Assembly: GCF_041051975.1 (NCBI RefSeq)
Contig: NZ_CP163435.1
Location: 8,834,501 to 8,898,500 of the forward strand
Origin: Streptomyces sp. R21
Lineage (GTDB): Bacteria > Actinomycetota > Actinomycetes > Streptomycetales > Streptomycetaceae
DNA length: 64,000 nt
Direction: 5' to 3'
The notes below the pieces were generated by a model. That model was not told the DNA's origin. It saw only the letters and a list, made by a program, of their open reading frames with translations, and did not search any database. Position numbers and translations under genes: made by a program. Position 1 is the stretch's first letter. Each line of letters starts with the position of its first letter. This document shows positions 32,843 to 41,254 of this stretch, piece by piece.

Positions 32843-33670
32843 TCAGTTCGGATCGACGAATATGTCGAGCGCGAGATCACCCTCAAAGCCGGCAGGGCGG
32901 TAGGCGGACAGGTCGGTGACGCCCTCGTCCGAGAGGACCTCGTCGTCGATGAACAGGTTGGCGGTGCACTTCCGCGCGTCACGCGTGACGATGGCGTACG
33001 CGGCGTCAGCCATGATCCGCGGACTACGGGCTTGTCCGGCGCCGCCGACCACATTGCGCACGGCGGCTGTGTTGATCAGGGTCCGCGGCCATAGCGAGTT
33101 GGCGGCGATGCCGTCGGCGGCGAGCTCCTCGGCGAGCCCGATGGTGCACAGACTCATGCCGTACTTCGACAGCGTGTAACCGAGATGCTTCCCCACCCAG
33201 TGCGGCGCGAGGTTCAACGGCGGGGAGAGCGTGAGGATGTGCGGGTTGCTCGCCTTGCGCAGATGTGGGATCGCTGCCTTGCTCAGCAGGAACGTGCCAC
33301 GCGTGTTGATGTCCTGCATCAGGTCGTACCGCTTCATCTCCAGCTGCTCCGACGACGACAGGTCGATCGCGCTGGCGTTGTTGACCACGATGTCGATGCC
33401 GCCGAAGGCGCTGACCGCCGCGTTGACGGCGGTGCGCACATCGTCCTCTTCGCGGACGTCGCCGACCACGGCCAGCCCCTTGCCGCCCGCGCGCTCAACC
33501 TCGTCGACGGCGGTGTGGACCGTGCCTTCGAGCTTTGGATGCGGCACGGCGGTCTTGGCGAGCATCACCACGTTCGCACCGTCGCGGGCCGCGCGCAGGG
33601 CGATGGCGAGTCCGATGCCGCGGCTGCCTCCCGACATCAGGACGGTCTTGCCGGCCAGCGTCTGAGTCAT
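32843..33670 (-). CDS. SDR family oxidoreductase (HSDL2/citronellol-dehydrogenase-like)
   Basis: 275 aa. GGSRGIG cofactor motif (about 14-20), NNAS in place of NNAG, and YTLSKYG with the catalytic Tyr and Lys. VVMLAKTAVPHPKLEGTVHT after the Rossmann strand and NSLWPRTLINTAAV are characteristic of the HSDL2/AtuB subgroup, associated with branched or terpenoid acyl chains. The ATG at 33670 was chosen. It diverges from the acyl-CoA dehydrogenase gene, 63 bp apart. Confidence 0.87.
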   Translation of the reverse strand: MTQTLAGKTVLMSGGSRGIGLAIALRAARDGANVVMLAKTAVPHPKLEGTVHTAVDEVERAGGKGLAVVGDVREEDDVRTAVNAAVSAFGGIDIVVNNASAIDLSSSEQLEMKRYDLMQDINTRGTFLLSKAAIPHLRKASNPHILTLSPPLNLAPHWVGKHLGYTLSKYGMSLCTIGLAEELAADGIAANSLWPRTLINTAAVRNVVGGAGQARSPRIMADAAYAIVTRDARKCTANLFIDDEVLSDEGVTDLSAYRPAGFEGDLALDIFVDPN

Positions 33671-33698
33671 GGCTGAACCTCCAAAATAGATTGTCGGA

Positions 33699-33725
33699 CT
33701 AATGATACGCGATGCTAATGGTATC
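33699..33725. promoter_or_regulatory. Direct repeat CTAATGATAC / CTAATGGTATC
   Basis: Two near-identical 10-bp blocks (33699-33708, 33715-33725) 16 bp apart occupy the short spacer between divergent SDR and acyl-CoA dehydrogenase genes. GATAC and GTATC also form an inverted pair. A regulator site is likely; the MarR at 35096 is the nearest candidate. Confidence 0.45.
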
Positions 33726-33733
33726 TTCCACGT

Positions 33734-34960
33734 ATGACTTCGACTCCCACACGCCAGATCGACCGGCTCTACCACGAGCTCCTGGCCCCCAAAGAGACAC
33801 AGTCCGTTCGCGCTGCCGTGCGCCGGATCGCAGAACGCGAAGTGGCTCCGCACGCCGTGGCGATCGCCGGTGGCGACGAGCGCGCGGACGGCTTCCCTCG
33901 GCATGTTTTTGAAGGGCTTGCGTCGGCGGGGGTCTTCCGAATTCCCTTCCCCGGCGAGGTCGGCGGCGATGGCCTGACCCACCCGGCGACCGCCACCGCC
34001 GCGGCCATCGAGGAACTGGCCTACTACTCCAGCAGCGTCGCGGCCGTCTTCGATGTGCACTGCATCCTGGCGGGCAACGCCCTGCGGCAGGGTACTGAGG
34101 AGCAGCAGCAGCGGTGGCTGCGAAAGGTCGCAGAAGGCTCAGTGGTCGGTGCCTTCGCCACCACTGAGCCGGATGCCTCCAGCGACCTGTCTCCGCAAGC
34201 GGTACAGACCGAGGCGATACGCACCGAGGCCGGCTGGGTGCTGAACGGCCACAAACGGTGGATCTCCAACTCGCCCGTCGCAGGGTTCGTGGTGGTTCTC
34301 GCCCGCACCGGCAGGCGGCTGAGCATGTTCATCGTCGACACAGCACTTCCGGGCGTGGAAGTCGGCCTTCCCGACCGCAAGATGGGAAACCGCGGTCAGC
34401 TCACCGCGGACATCCGGTTCACGGGAGTGCAGCTTTCCGACGGCGACCTCCTCGGTGGCGTCGAAGGGCACGGACTGCGCCATGCACTGTCGACTCTGAC
34501 CTATGGCCGGATCGGCATCGCGGCTGCCGGGGTCGGCATGGCGCAGGCCGCCTTCGATCACACCGTGGCCCACCTGTCGACGCGACACGCCTTCGGCAAA
34601 CCGGTGGCCGCCAACCAGCACTGGCAGTTCCTGCTCGCCGAACGGGCCACCGAGATCGAGAACGCCCGCACCCTCTGTACCAAGGCCGCCCTGCGTCTGG
34701 ACGCCGGTGACTCGTCCCCGGAGCCCGAGGCCGCGATGGCGAAGTACTACGCCACCAAGCTGTCGGTGGACATGGCGCGCGACGCCGTCCAGGCCTTCGG
34801 AGGCCTCGGCTTCGCGCGCGAGCTGGGTGCCGACGGCAGCCCCGGCCCTGTCGAGGCGATCTACCGGGACAGCAAGATCGGCGAGATCTATGAGGGGACC
34901 AATGAGATCCAGAAGTGGGTCATAGCCCGGCAGATCTTCGGTCGGGCCATCGTCGGCTGA
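33734..34960 (+). CDS. Acyl-CoA dehydrogenase
   Basis: 408 aa. The FAD-binding segments are present (AFATTEPDASSDL, WISNSPVAGFVVVLA), followed by the helical C-terminal domain with DAVQAFGGLGFARE and the catalytic glutamate in IYEGTNEIQKWVIARQ (about E387), as in short/medium-chain enzymes. It oxidises an acyl-CoA to the enoyl-CoA, passing electrons to ETF. Together with the divergent SDR and the hydratases nearby it completes a beta-oxidation-like set. Confidence 0.92.
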   Translation: MTSTPTRQIDRLYHELLAPKETQSVRAAVRRIAEREVAPHAVAIAGGDERADGFPRHVFEGLASAGVFRIPFPGEVGGDGLTHPATATAAAIEELAYYSSSVAAVFDVHCILAGNALRQGTEEQQQRWLRKVAEGSVVGAFATTEPDASSDLSPQAVQTEAIRTEAGWVLNGHKRWISNSPVAGFVVVLARTGRRLSMFIVDTALPGVEVGLPDRKMGNRGQLTADIRFTGVQLSDGDLLGGVEGHGLRHALSTLTYGRIGIAAAGVGMAQAAFDHTVAHLSTRHAFGKPVAANQHWQFLLAERATEIENARTLCTKAALRLDAGDSSPEPEAAMAKYYATKLSVDMARDAVQAFGGLGFARELGADGSPGPVEAIYRDSKIGEIYEGTNEIQKWVIARQIFGRAIVG

Positions 34961-35046
34961 TCGCCCAGGACGCGCCGGTGCAGTAAGTCGACGGACGGTG
35001 GGGCATCCCGTCGGCCTGCAGCGGTCCCGCCCCCTCGGGCTTTCTC

Positions 35047-35070
35047 GTACGATGGACAGGACCATACGTA
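35047..35070. promoter_or_regulatory. MarR operator candidate
   Basis: TACGATGG and CCATACGTA (35048-35070) are imperfect inverted arms around ACAGGA, 25 bp upstream of the MarR start. This is the common place for MarR autoregulation. Confidence 0.4.
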
Positions 35071-35095
35071 TGACTAACCATGGGCGGGATAAACG

Positions 35096-35590
35096 ATGTC
35101 CGAGGCTCCGCTGGTACCAGGGACAGTGGCCGAACACACCATCTGCCTGCTGGTCAAGCTCGGGCAGGTGGCGTTCAGGATCGCTGAGGACGGTATCGGC
35201 GGGACCGGTCTGCGAGTGCGGCACTACAGCGTCTTGCAAGCGCTTGCGGACAACGGCGCCATGCCGCAACTGGCACTTGGTTCATTCCTGCGCATCGACC
35301 CGGCGACGATGGTGACGACTCTCGACGACCTGGAGCGCACCGGATACGCCGAGCGGACGCGAGATCCACAGGATCGTCGCCGCTACGCCGTGGACATCAC
35401 CGCCGAAGGCCGCAAGGTTCTTGCCGACCTCAACCGCACACTCGTCGATCTCGACGGTGAAGTCCTCGCAGACCTGGGTGCCACGGAACGAGACTCGCTA
35501 CACGCCCTGCTGGGCAGCCTCGCGGGAAGTCCCACTCTGACCTCCCTGTTCGACGCCGCCCGGGAGCAGAATGGAGCGAAACGGGCTTAG
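35096..35590 (+). CDS. MarR family transcriptional regulator
   Basis: 164 aa. Helix-turn-helix LGSFLRIDPATMVTTLDDLE and wing RTGYAERTRDPQDRRRYAVD (about 60-100) are typical MarR; the D-x-R-D-x-R-R-Y wing is complete. It follows the acyl-CoA dehydrogenase gene by 135 bp. It is the last intact gene before the integrase relic and may control the SDR/acyl-CoA dehydrogenase divergon. Confidence 0.88.
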   Translation: MSEAPLVPGTVAEHTICLLVKLGQVAFRIAEDGIGGTGLRVRHYSVLQALADNGAMPQLALGSFLRIDPATMVTTLDDLERTGYAERTRDPQDRRRYAVDITAEGRKVLADLNRTLVDLDGEVLADLGATERDSLHALLGSLAGSPTLTSLFDAAREQNGAKRA

Positions 35591-35739
35591 CGGCTTTGGG
35601 GGATCGCACCCGGGTGCGGCGGTACGCCCCGGTTCCGGCAAAGTCCCGGAAGGGCGGCCGCCGAGGTCGCACTTCCCGTGACCGCTGGGTACGACGACCA
35701 CATCGATCTTCGTGGCAGCGACTTCCACCAGGCCGGCAA

Positions 35740-36033
35740 CTACGTAGACCCGGCCCCCTACGGCACGACCTGGGCGCGGGCACGGAAGTACGTTCTGACC
35801 TGCACGGAACTCGCCTCCGGGTTGGCCAAGCGGCCCTACGATCTCCGGCATGCCGGGATCTCGTTCTGGCTGTACCCGCCGAATGCGCTCGCCGCGCCGG
35901 TCGGAGCATCGAGGTCCTTTTCCGCCACTACGCCAAGTTCCTGGACGGGGTCCGGGAGCAGGCCAACCGCCTCATCGAGCAGTCCATGCAGGAGTGGGAC
36001 CGCGTCAGCCAGGGCCAACAGCCTGGGAGCTGA
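35740..36033 (+). pseudogene. Phage-type tyrosine integrase, C-terminal relic
   Basis: One frame reads TWARARKYVLT, then LAKRPYDLRHAGISFWL, the H-x-x-R/K-type catalytic box of tyrosine recombinases. After a frameshift near 35875 another frame continues PAECARRAGRSIEVLFRHYA and FLDGVREQANRLIEQSM, the C-terminus with the tyrosine position (HY). The N-terminal two-thirds are missing. It points at the dehydrogenase 3' end 150 bp away, where an attachment site would lie. Confidence 0.75.
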
Positions 36034-36142
36034 GGGTTTGGTCTGTGACCGGTCCGGAAGAGCTGGTCGGGAGTGGGACAGGGGTGGGAGGAACTGGGAG
36101 TTACGACGTAGACAGGGCCTCGCGCTGAGCAAGTCAAGCGGA

Positions 36143-36178
36143 AGGCGCCTGACCGGCAAAATGCCAGGTCAGGCGCCT
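36143..36178. terminator. Strong terminator between integrase relic and aldehyde dehydrogenase
   Basis: A perfect 12-bp stem, AGGCGCCTGACC (36143-36154) with GGTCAGGCGCCT (36167-36178), with an inner GGCA/TGCC stem and CTTTTC after it. It lies 13 nt beyond the dehydrogenase stop and can serve both strands. Confidence 0.8.
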
Positions 36179-36190
36179 CTTTTCGTGCTT

Positions 36191-37714
36191 CTAGAAGAAG
36201 CCGAGCTTCTTCGGCGAGTACGACACCAGGAGGTTCTTCGTCTGCTGGTAGTGCTCCAGCATCATCTTGTGCGTCTCGCGGCCGATGCCAGAGCCCTTGT
36301 AGCCGCCGAACGCCGCGTGGGCCGGGTAGGCGTGGTAGCAGTTCGTCCAGACGCGGCCCGCCTGGATGGAACGGCCCGCCCGGTAGGCGGTGTTGATGTC
36401 GCGGGTCCAGACGCCGGCGCCGAGGCCGTACAGCGTGTCGTTGGCGATCTTGATGGCGTCGTCGAAGTCGTTGAACGACGTCACGGAGACGACCGGGCCG
36501 AAGATCTCCTCCTGGAAGATCCGCATGCGGTTGTCGCCCTCGAAGATGGTCGGCTGGACGTAGTAGCCGCCCTTCAACTCGCCGTCGTGCTCGATGCGTT
36601 CGCCGCCGGTGAGGACCTTGGCGCCCTCCTGTCGCCCGATGTCGAGGTAGGAGAGGATCTTCTCGAGCTGGTCGTTGGAGGCCTGGGCCCCGATCATCGT
36701 GTCCGTGTCGAGGGGGTGACCGGTCTTGATCTGTTCGGTACGGGCGACCGCCGCCTCCATGAACTCGGCGTAGTGGCCCCGCTGGACGAGCGCCCGCGAG
36801 GGACAGGTGCACACCTCGCCCTGGTTGAGCGCGAACATCGTGAAGCCTTCGAGCGCCTTGTCGCGGAAGTCGTCGTCCGCCGACCAGATGTCCTCGAAGA
36901 AGATGTTCGGGGACTTGCCGCCGAGTTCGAGGGTGACCGGGGTGATGTTCTCCGAGGCGTACTGCATGATCAGTCGCCCCGTCGTGGTCTCGCCCGTGAA
37001 CGCCACCTTCGCCACCCGCGGGCTGGACGCCAGCGGCTTGCCCGCCTCCACGCCGAACCCGTTCACGATGTTCACCACACCCGGCGGCAGCAGGTCCGCG
37101 ATCAGGCTCATCCAGTAGTGGATGGACGCCGGGGTCTGCTCGGCGGGCTTGAGCACCACCGTGTTGCCCGCCGCGAGCGCCGGGGCGAGCTTCCAGGTGG
37201 CCATCAGGATGGGGAAGTTCCACGGAATGATCTGCGCGACGACGCCGAGCGGCTCGTGGAAGTGGTACGCGACAGTGTCCTCGTCGACCTCGCCGAGGGA
37301 GCCCTCCTGGGCGCGGAGGGCCCCCGCGAAGTACCGGAAGTGGTCGATGGCGAGCGGGATGTCGGCGGCCAGCGTCTCACGCACCGGCTTGCCGTTCTCC
37401 CAGCTCTCGGCGACCGCCAGCTTCTCCAGGTTCGCCTCCATCCGATCGGCGATCTTGAGGAGGATGCCGGCGCGCGTGGCGACGGAGGTGCGGCCCCAGG
37501 CGGGCGCGGCCGCATGTGCCGCGTCCAGCGCGCGCTCCACGTCCTCGGCGGTGCCCCGTGCGATCTCGGTGAACGGCTGCCCGTTCACCGGACTCGGGTT
37601 CTCGAAGTACTGTCCCCGCGCCGGCGGCACGTACTCGCCGCCGATGAAGTGGTCGTAACGCGCCTCGTAGGAGACGATCGCGCCGTCCGCGCCGGGCGCC
37701 GTGTAACGAGTCAT
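36191..37714 (-). CDS. exaC: NAD-dependent aldehyde dehydrogenase, ExaC type
   Basis: 507 aa, full-length. Landmarks: PWNFPILMATWKLAPALAAG (about 165-184), LELGGKSPNIF with the general-base Glu (about 269), and the catalytic cysteine in NQGEVCTCPSR (about 303). The N-terminus starts MTRYTAPGADG at the ATG 37714. It oxidises acetaldehyde and other short aldehydes. The upstream GAF regulator on the same strand is its usual neighbour in Streptomyces. The last 65 bases are duplicated at 5436-5500, suggesting that this 3' end served as an integration site. Confidence 0.92.
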   Translation of the reverse strand: MTRYTAPGADGAIVSYEARYDHFIGGEYVPPARGQYFENPSPVNGQPFTEIARGTAEDVERALDAAHAAAPAWGRTSVATRAGILLKIADRMEANLEKLAVAESWENGKPVRETLAADIPLAIDHFRYFAGALRAQEGSLGEVDEDTVAYHFHEPLGVVAQIIPWNFPILMATWKLAPALAAGNTVVLKPAEQTPASIHYWMSLIADLLPPGVVNIVNGFGVEAGKPLASSPRVAKVAFTGETTTGRLIMQYASENITPVTLELGGKSPNIFFEDIWSADDDFRDKALEGFTMFALNQGEVCTCPSRALVQRGHYAEFMEAAVARTEQIKTGHPLDTDTMIGAQASNDQLEKILSYLDIGRQEGAKVLTGGERIEHDGELKGGYYVQPTIFEGDNRMRIFQEEIFGPVVSVTSFNDFDDAIKIANDTLYGLGAGVWTRDINTAYRAGRSIQAGRVWTNCYHAYPAHAAFGGYKGSGIGRETHKMMLEHYQQTKNLLVSYSPKKLGFF

Positions 37715-37948
37715 GCTGGTCTGCCTCCCGGAGAAGCGCTGCCCGCCGTTGGGCAGCTCTCCCCGCGAGGCTAGGAACGCGGACGTTGCAACCACGTTGC
37801 GCTGCCGCTGCCGGTTGGTCCGACGGCGGGCTCCGTCCGGCTCGTTCCGTCGCTTCGTGCCACCTCTGCGCGGGAAGCGCCAAGTTCCAGGCAGCAGGCA
37901 GCAGGCAGCAGGCGGCAGCCGTGCGCGTGCGGGCCGAGGGCGCGCCCC

Positions 37949-39391
37949 TCAGCGTGGCGCCGGTGGCGTTCGCCGAGGCGGTGTGCCGGGACGGGCCCGG
38001 CCCGCGGATGCGGGGCGTGTCCAGGTCGCGGGCGCCGCTTGTTCGGACTCCAGCTCCGCCAGACGCGCCCGTACGGCCGGTGCCGGGCGCACCGTGGCCA
38101 GCGCCCGCCAGATGTCGAGGTCGTCCTCACCCCAGGGCGCGTGTGCCCAGTCCGCCAGCAGATCGGGGTCGCTGCGGGCGATGAGCGCCGTACGGAGTCC
38201 ATCGGCGAGCCTGCGCCGCAGCCGCACCACGGCCGGTGCCTGCGAACCGGGCAGCAGCGGACCGGCGTACGCCGACGCGGCCGCCGTGACCGCGCCCGTC
38301 GCGAGCCGTCGCTCCACGATCGCGACGTCGGACTCGACCGCCGCCGTGAGCCGGTACGGCCGGGACGCCAGCAGGCCGGGGCCGAGGAGTCGGCGCAGCC
38401 GAGCCAGTTCGGCGCGCAGGGTCACGGGCGTCACCGACTCGTCCTCGTACAGCGCGCACAGCAGCTCGTCGCCCGTCAGCCCCTCCGGATGCCGGGCGAG
38501 CAGCACCAGGATCTCGCTGTGCCGACGGCTGAGTCTGATCTTCCGCCCTTCCGCGAGCAGTTGGGCCTCGTCGCGGCCCAGAGCGGTCAGCTCGATCGTG
38601 CCGGTGTCCGCCGTCGGCGGTGTGAGCAGCGCCAACTGCGACTCCGCCGCGCGCGCCACCGCCTGGACGAAACCGAGGCTGTGCGGATGAGCGAGCCCGT
38701 CCCCTCCGGTGATGTCCACCGCGCCGAGCACGCGCCCGGTGCGCGGATCGTGCACCGGCGCCGCCGCGCACGTCCAGGGCTGGACGCACCGTCTGAAGTG
38801 CTCCGCCGCGAACACCTGCACCGGCCGGTCCACGGCGACCGCCGTACCCGGTGCGTTCGTACCCACCGAGGTCTCCGACCAGCGCGCACCCGGCACGAAG
38901 TTCATCCGGTCCGCCCGCCGCCGTGTCGTCGGATGCCCCTCGACCCACAGCAGCCTGCTCTGCGCGTCGCACACCGCCAGCAGGTGCTCGCCGTCCGCCG
39001 CGAACGTGCCCAGGAGCTCCCGGAACAGCGGCATCACCCGCGCCAGCGGATGCTCTGCCCGGTACGTGCCCAGGTCACCGTCGGTGAGCTCGACGCTCGC
39101 CGTGCCGTCGGGTCCCACGCCCGCCCGCGCCGAACGCCGCCACGAGTCGGCCACCACGGACCGCACCGGCCGCGGCACCGTGCCCGCCTCGGCGAACGTC
39201 GCGTGGGCGCGGCGCAGTGCCCGCGCCCGCTCGACGGGGTCGGCGCCCGGTTCCAGGGCCACCCAAGGATCGGTCAACTCGTCCTCCCGGAAGGCGATAC
39301 GGCTGAAGCCATCGTCACTCCCGGTGGGGGCGCGGACAAGCTTTGTGACTGCGGTGCCCTCTTGTCGCACGCACCACTCGGCTCCTCCCAT
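37949..39391 (-). CDS. GAF-domain transcriptional regulator (AcoR-like sensor, OmpR-type HTH)
   Basis: About 480 aa. The N-terminal half has the sigma-54-activator-like sensor (RSVVADSWRRSARAGVGPDG, then LAVCDAQSRLLWVEGHPTTR) and a GAF domain with GTNAPGTAVAVDRPVQVFAA and EHFRRCVQPWTCAAAPVHDP. The C-terminal half has a winged helix (IRLSRRHSEILVLLARHPEG, VTPVTLRAELARLRRLLGPG). There is no AAA+ domain. The start is uncertain (ATG 39391 or GTG 39403). It lies directly upstream of exaC and probably activates it in response to aldehyde or alcohol. Confidence 0.82.
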   Translation of the reverse strand: MGGAEWCVRQEGTAVTKLVRAPTGSDDGFSRIAFREDELTDPWVALEPGADPVERARALRRAHATFAEAGTVPRPVRSVVADSWRRSARAGVGPDGTASVELTDGDLGTYRAEHPLARVMPLFRELLGTFAADGEHLLAVCDAQSRLLWVEGHPTTRRRADRMNFVPGARWSETSVGTNAPGTAVAVDRPVQVFAAEHFRRCVQPWTCAAAPVHDPRTGRVLGAVDITGGDGLAHPHSLGFVQAVARAAESQLALLTPPTADTGTIELTALGRDEAQLLAEGRKIRLSRRHSEILVLLARHPEGLTGDELLCALYEDESVTPVTLRAELARLRRLLGPGLLASRPYRLTAAVESDVAIVERRLATGAVTAAASAYAGPLLPGSQAPAVVRLRRRLADGLRTALIARSDPDLLADWAHAPWGEDDLDIWRALATVRPAPAVRARLAELESEQAAPATWTRPASAGRARPGTPPRRTPPAPR

Positions 39392-39419
39392 GCACTCCGG
39401 CACCCCGGCGGACCGCTGG

Positions 39420-40019
39420 TCAAGCGAAGTTGACGAGCCTTATGTAGCGGGTCCAGTCCCAGTTCGGACCGGGGTCGGTGTGGTCGGTGCCCGGGACCTC
39501 GTAGTGCCCGAGGATGTGCGCGCGGTCCCTGGGGATGGCGTACCGGGCGCAGATCGCCGCCGTGAGTTTGGCCGATTCCTCGTAGAGCGCGTTGGTGAAG
39601 TAGGCGGGCTGGTCCACCCAGCCCTCGTGCTCGATGCCGATACTGCGGGTGTTGTAGTCCCAGTTCCCAGCGTGCCAGGCGACATCGTGCTCCCGGACGC
39701 ACTGGGCGACATGCCCGTCGGCCGAGCGCACCACGTAGTGCGCGGACACCTTCTTCTGCGGGTTCTGGAAGATGGACAGGGTGGTGGGGTAGGTCGCCTG
39801 CGTGACATGAATGATCACGTAGTCGAGCGGGTAGGTCGCCGGCCGGTTCGACGCCGTGTAGTTGGACGTGGTCGCCGGCGCCCATTCGGCGAGCGGATAG
39901 TCGACTGCCGCGACCTTAGCCGCGGCCCGGGTGCCGGGAAGTAACGCGTACGGAATGGCGGCGAGGGCAGCGCCCTTCAGCAACCGTCGCCGGCTCGGAG
40001 AGGATCTGGCGCGCTCCAT
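39420..40019 (-). CDS. Tat-exported N-acetylmuramoyl-L-alanine amidase
   Basis: 199 aa. A twin-arginine signal (MERARSSPSRRRLLKGAALA, cleavage probably near residue 34) precedes an Amidase_2/PGRP domain. Zinc ligands: first His in YVIIHVTQ, the second in GHYEVPGTDHTDPG, with HAGNWDYNTRSIGIEHEGWV in between. It cleaves the amide bond between MurNAc and the stem peptide outside the membrane. GGGCGGA precedes the start. It stands alone, downstream of the acetamidase on the same strand (76 bp gap). Confidence 0.9.
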   Translation of the reverse strand: MERARSSPSRRRLLKGAALAAIPYALLPGTRAAAKVAAVDYPLAEWAPATTSNYTASNRPATYPLDYVIIHVTQATYPTTLSIFQNPQKKVSAHYVVRSADGHVAQCVREHDVAWHAGNWDYNTRSIGIEHEGWVDQPAYFTNALYEESAKLTAAICARYAIPRDRAHILGHYEVPGTDHTDPGPNWDWTRYIRLVNFA

Positions 40020-40095
40020 GGAGCATCCGCCCTTTCGGTAGTGGGGGGTGAGACATGCCCGAGCCGGCACCTCCGGTGGCGCCGGAGTGCGCAGC

Positions 40096-41109
40096 TCAAC
40101 GGCGCAGCACCGCGGCCGTCTCGCGCAGTTGGGCGTGCAGCCCGCGATGCGTCTCGCGAGCGGGCAGCCACTCCTTGCGGAGCTTGGCCACGCATGTGTA
40201 GTTGGTGTCGCACACGTTGGCCAGCGGCGACTCGACCGCCTGGGTCGCGAACTGGTAGGCGTCCAGCTCGCTGAACCCGTAGTCACGCACCAGCCACTGC
40301 ACCAGGTCGAGTTGGGATATTCGGAAAGCGTCCTCGAGAGGGCGCGCCGAACCGGTCGAGATGATGTGGGTGTCGGACTCGATGCGCGGCCATGGCGTGG
40401 CGATCCCCTTGAGCAGTTCCACGACCACCACCGTGTTCATCGCGCACTCGACGGCGACTCCGCAGGTCTCGCCCTCGCCCTGCCGCGCATGCCCGTCACC
40501 CAGGCTCAACAGGGCTCCCTCGACATTGACTCCGAGGTAACAGGTGACGCCGGCACGCATCTCCGGGGTGTCCATGTTCCCGCCGTGCGCGTCCGGCACC
40601 AGCGCCGAGCGCACCTCCAGATTCGCGGGCGCCACGCCCACGGTTCCGTGCATCGGGTCCATGGGCAGCTCGATCCGGATGTCGCTGTCACGCGCGCTGA
40701 ACAGGGCGGTGCGCCGGGCCCGGTCGAGCTGCCAGATCCACACCGTCTCAGGCAGTGGCGGCTGGAGCGTGGCCGTGGTGTGCGTGGAGGTGAGCGCGCC
40801 GAACAGGGGGACCGTCGTCGACGCCGCCCAGTCGCGGGCCGGCTCGATCGACACGAAGTGGACCGCCACGGTGTCGCCCGGCTCCGCTCCCTCCACATGG
40901 AAGGGTCCCGTCTGCGGATTGAGGAAGGGGAATTCGCAGACCTCGGACACCAGGTCCTTCTCCGACCGCACCCGCCCGGCGAAGCAGTCCTCCGTGTACA
41001 GGTCGAGGACGGTGCCCGGCGCGATGCGGGCCACGGGCGGCGCGCCGCCGAACGTCCACGCGTACTCGCCCGGTTCGGGTCGCACGGTCAGGATCCGTGG
41101 GTCGGTCAT
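40096..41109 (-). CDS. Acetamidase/formamidase (FmdA/AmdA family)
   Basis: 337 aa. Family segments in order: LDLYTEDCFAGRV, NPQTGPFHVEGAEPGDTVAV, ALVPDAHGGNMDTPEMRAGV, LGDGHARQGEGETCGVAVEC. D/H residues in DAHGGNMD and GDGHARQGEGE make up the metal/active site. It hydrolyses short aliphatic amides to acid and ammonia. Originally its ATG overlapped the stop of the APC permease gene (ATGA). The TnpB element now separates them, and the element's left end supplies GGAGGA five bases before the ATG. Confidence 0.9.
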   Translation of the reverse strand: MTDPRILTVRPEPGEYAWTFGGAPPVARIAPGTVLDLYTEDCFAGRVRSEKDLVSEVCEFPFLNPQTGPFHVEGAEPGDTVAVHFVSIEPARDWAASTTVPLFGALTSTHTTATLQPPLPETVWIWQLDRARRTALFSARDSDIRIELPMDPMHGTVGVAPANLEVRSALVPDAHGGNMDTPEMRAGVTCYLGVNVEGALLSLGDGHARQGEGETCGVAVECAMNTVVVVELLKGIATPWPRIESDTHIISTGSARPLEDAFRISQLDLVQWLVRDYGFSELDAYQFATQAVESPLANVCDTNYTCVAKLRKEWLPARETHRGLHAQLRETAAVLRR

Positions 41110-41127
41110 CTGATTCCTCCGTGGATA

Positions 41128-41147
41128 CCCCCGCCTTCAGGCGGGGG
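41128..41147 (+). repeat. Left-end hairpin of TnpB element copy 1
   Basis: CCCCCGCC (41128-41135), loop TTCA, GGCGGGGG (41140-41147). The same hairpin is at 49457-49476 in copy 2. The right-end hairpin uses the same TTCA loop, as if one transposase recognised both. Confidence 0.75.
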
Positions 41148-41254
41148 AGGGAGCGGACTCCTGCGGCGTAGGGCAAGGGCTGCGATGCGCCGTCGGGGCG
41201 GATCGCGGTGCTCTGACCCGCAGGTTTGATCACTACCTGTGGTGGAGTTAGTTT

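Larger units (their letters stand above)
5436..36220. mobile_element. Candidate decayed genomic island bounded by duplicated gene 3' ends
   Basis: The segment lies between two same-orientation copies of the aldehyde dehydrogenase 3' end (5436-5465 and 36191-36220, 29 of 30 bases identical). A tyrosine-integrase C-terminal relic (35740-36033) lies next to the intact gene. Inside are catabolic modules with local regulators and more than ten broken genes; the flanks read as ordinary chromosome. Integration into a gene 3' end, with the incoming copy restoring the gene and the old end displaced, is well known for tyrosine recombinases. That this happened here is inference; no excision or transfer genes remain. 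Confidence 0.55.

Noticed and set aside
35678..37774. 698-codon plus-strand frame across the integrase relic and antisense to exaC
   Set aside because: Most of it is the antisense of an unmistakable aldehyde dehydrogenase; its first part only briefly passes through the integrase relic.
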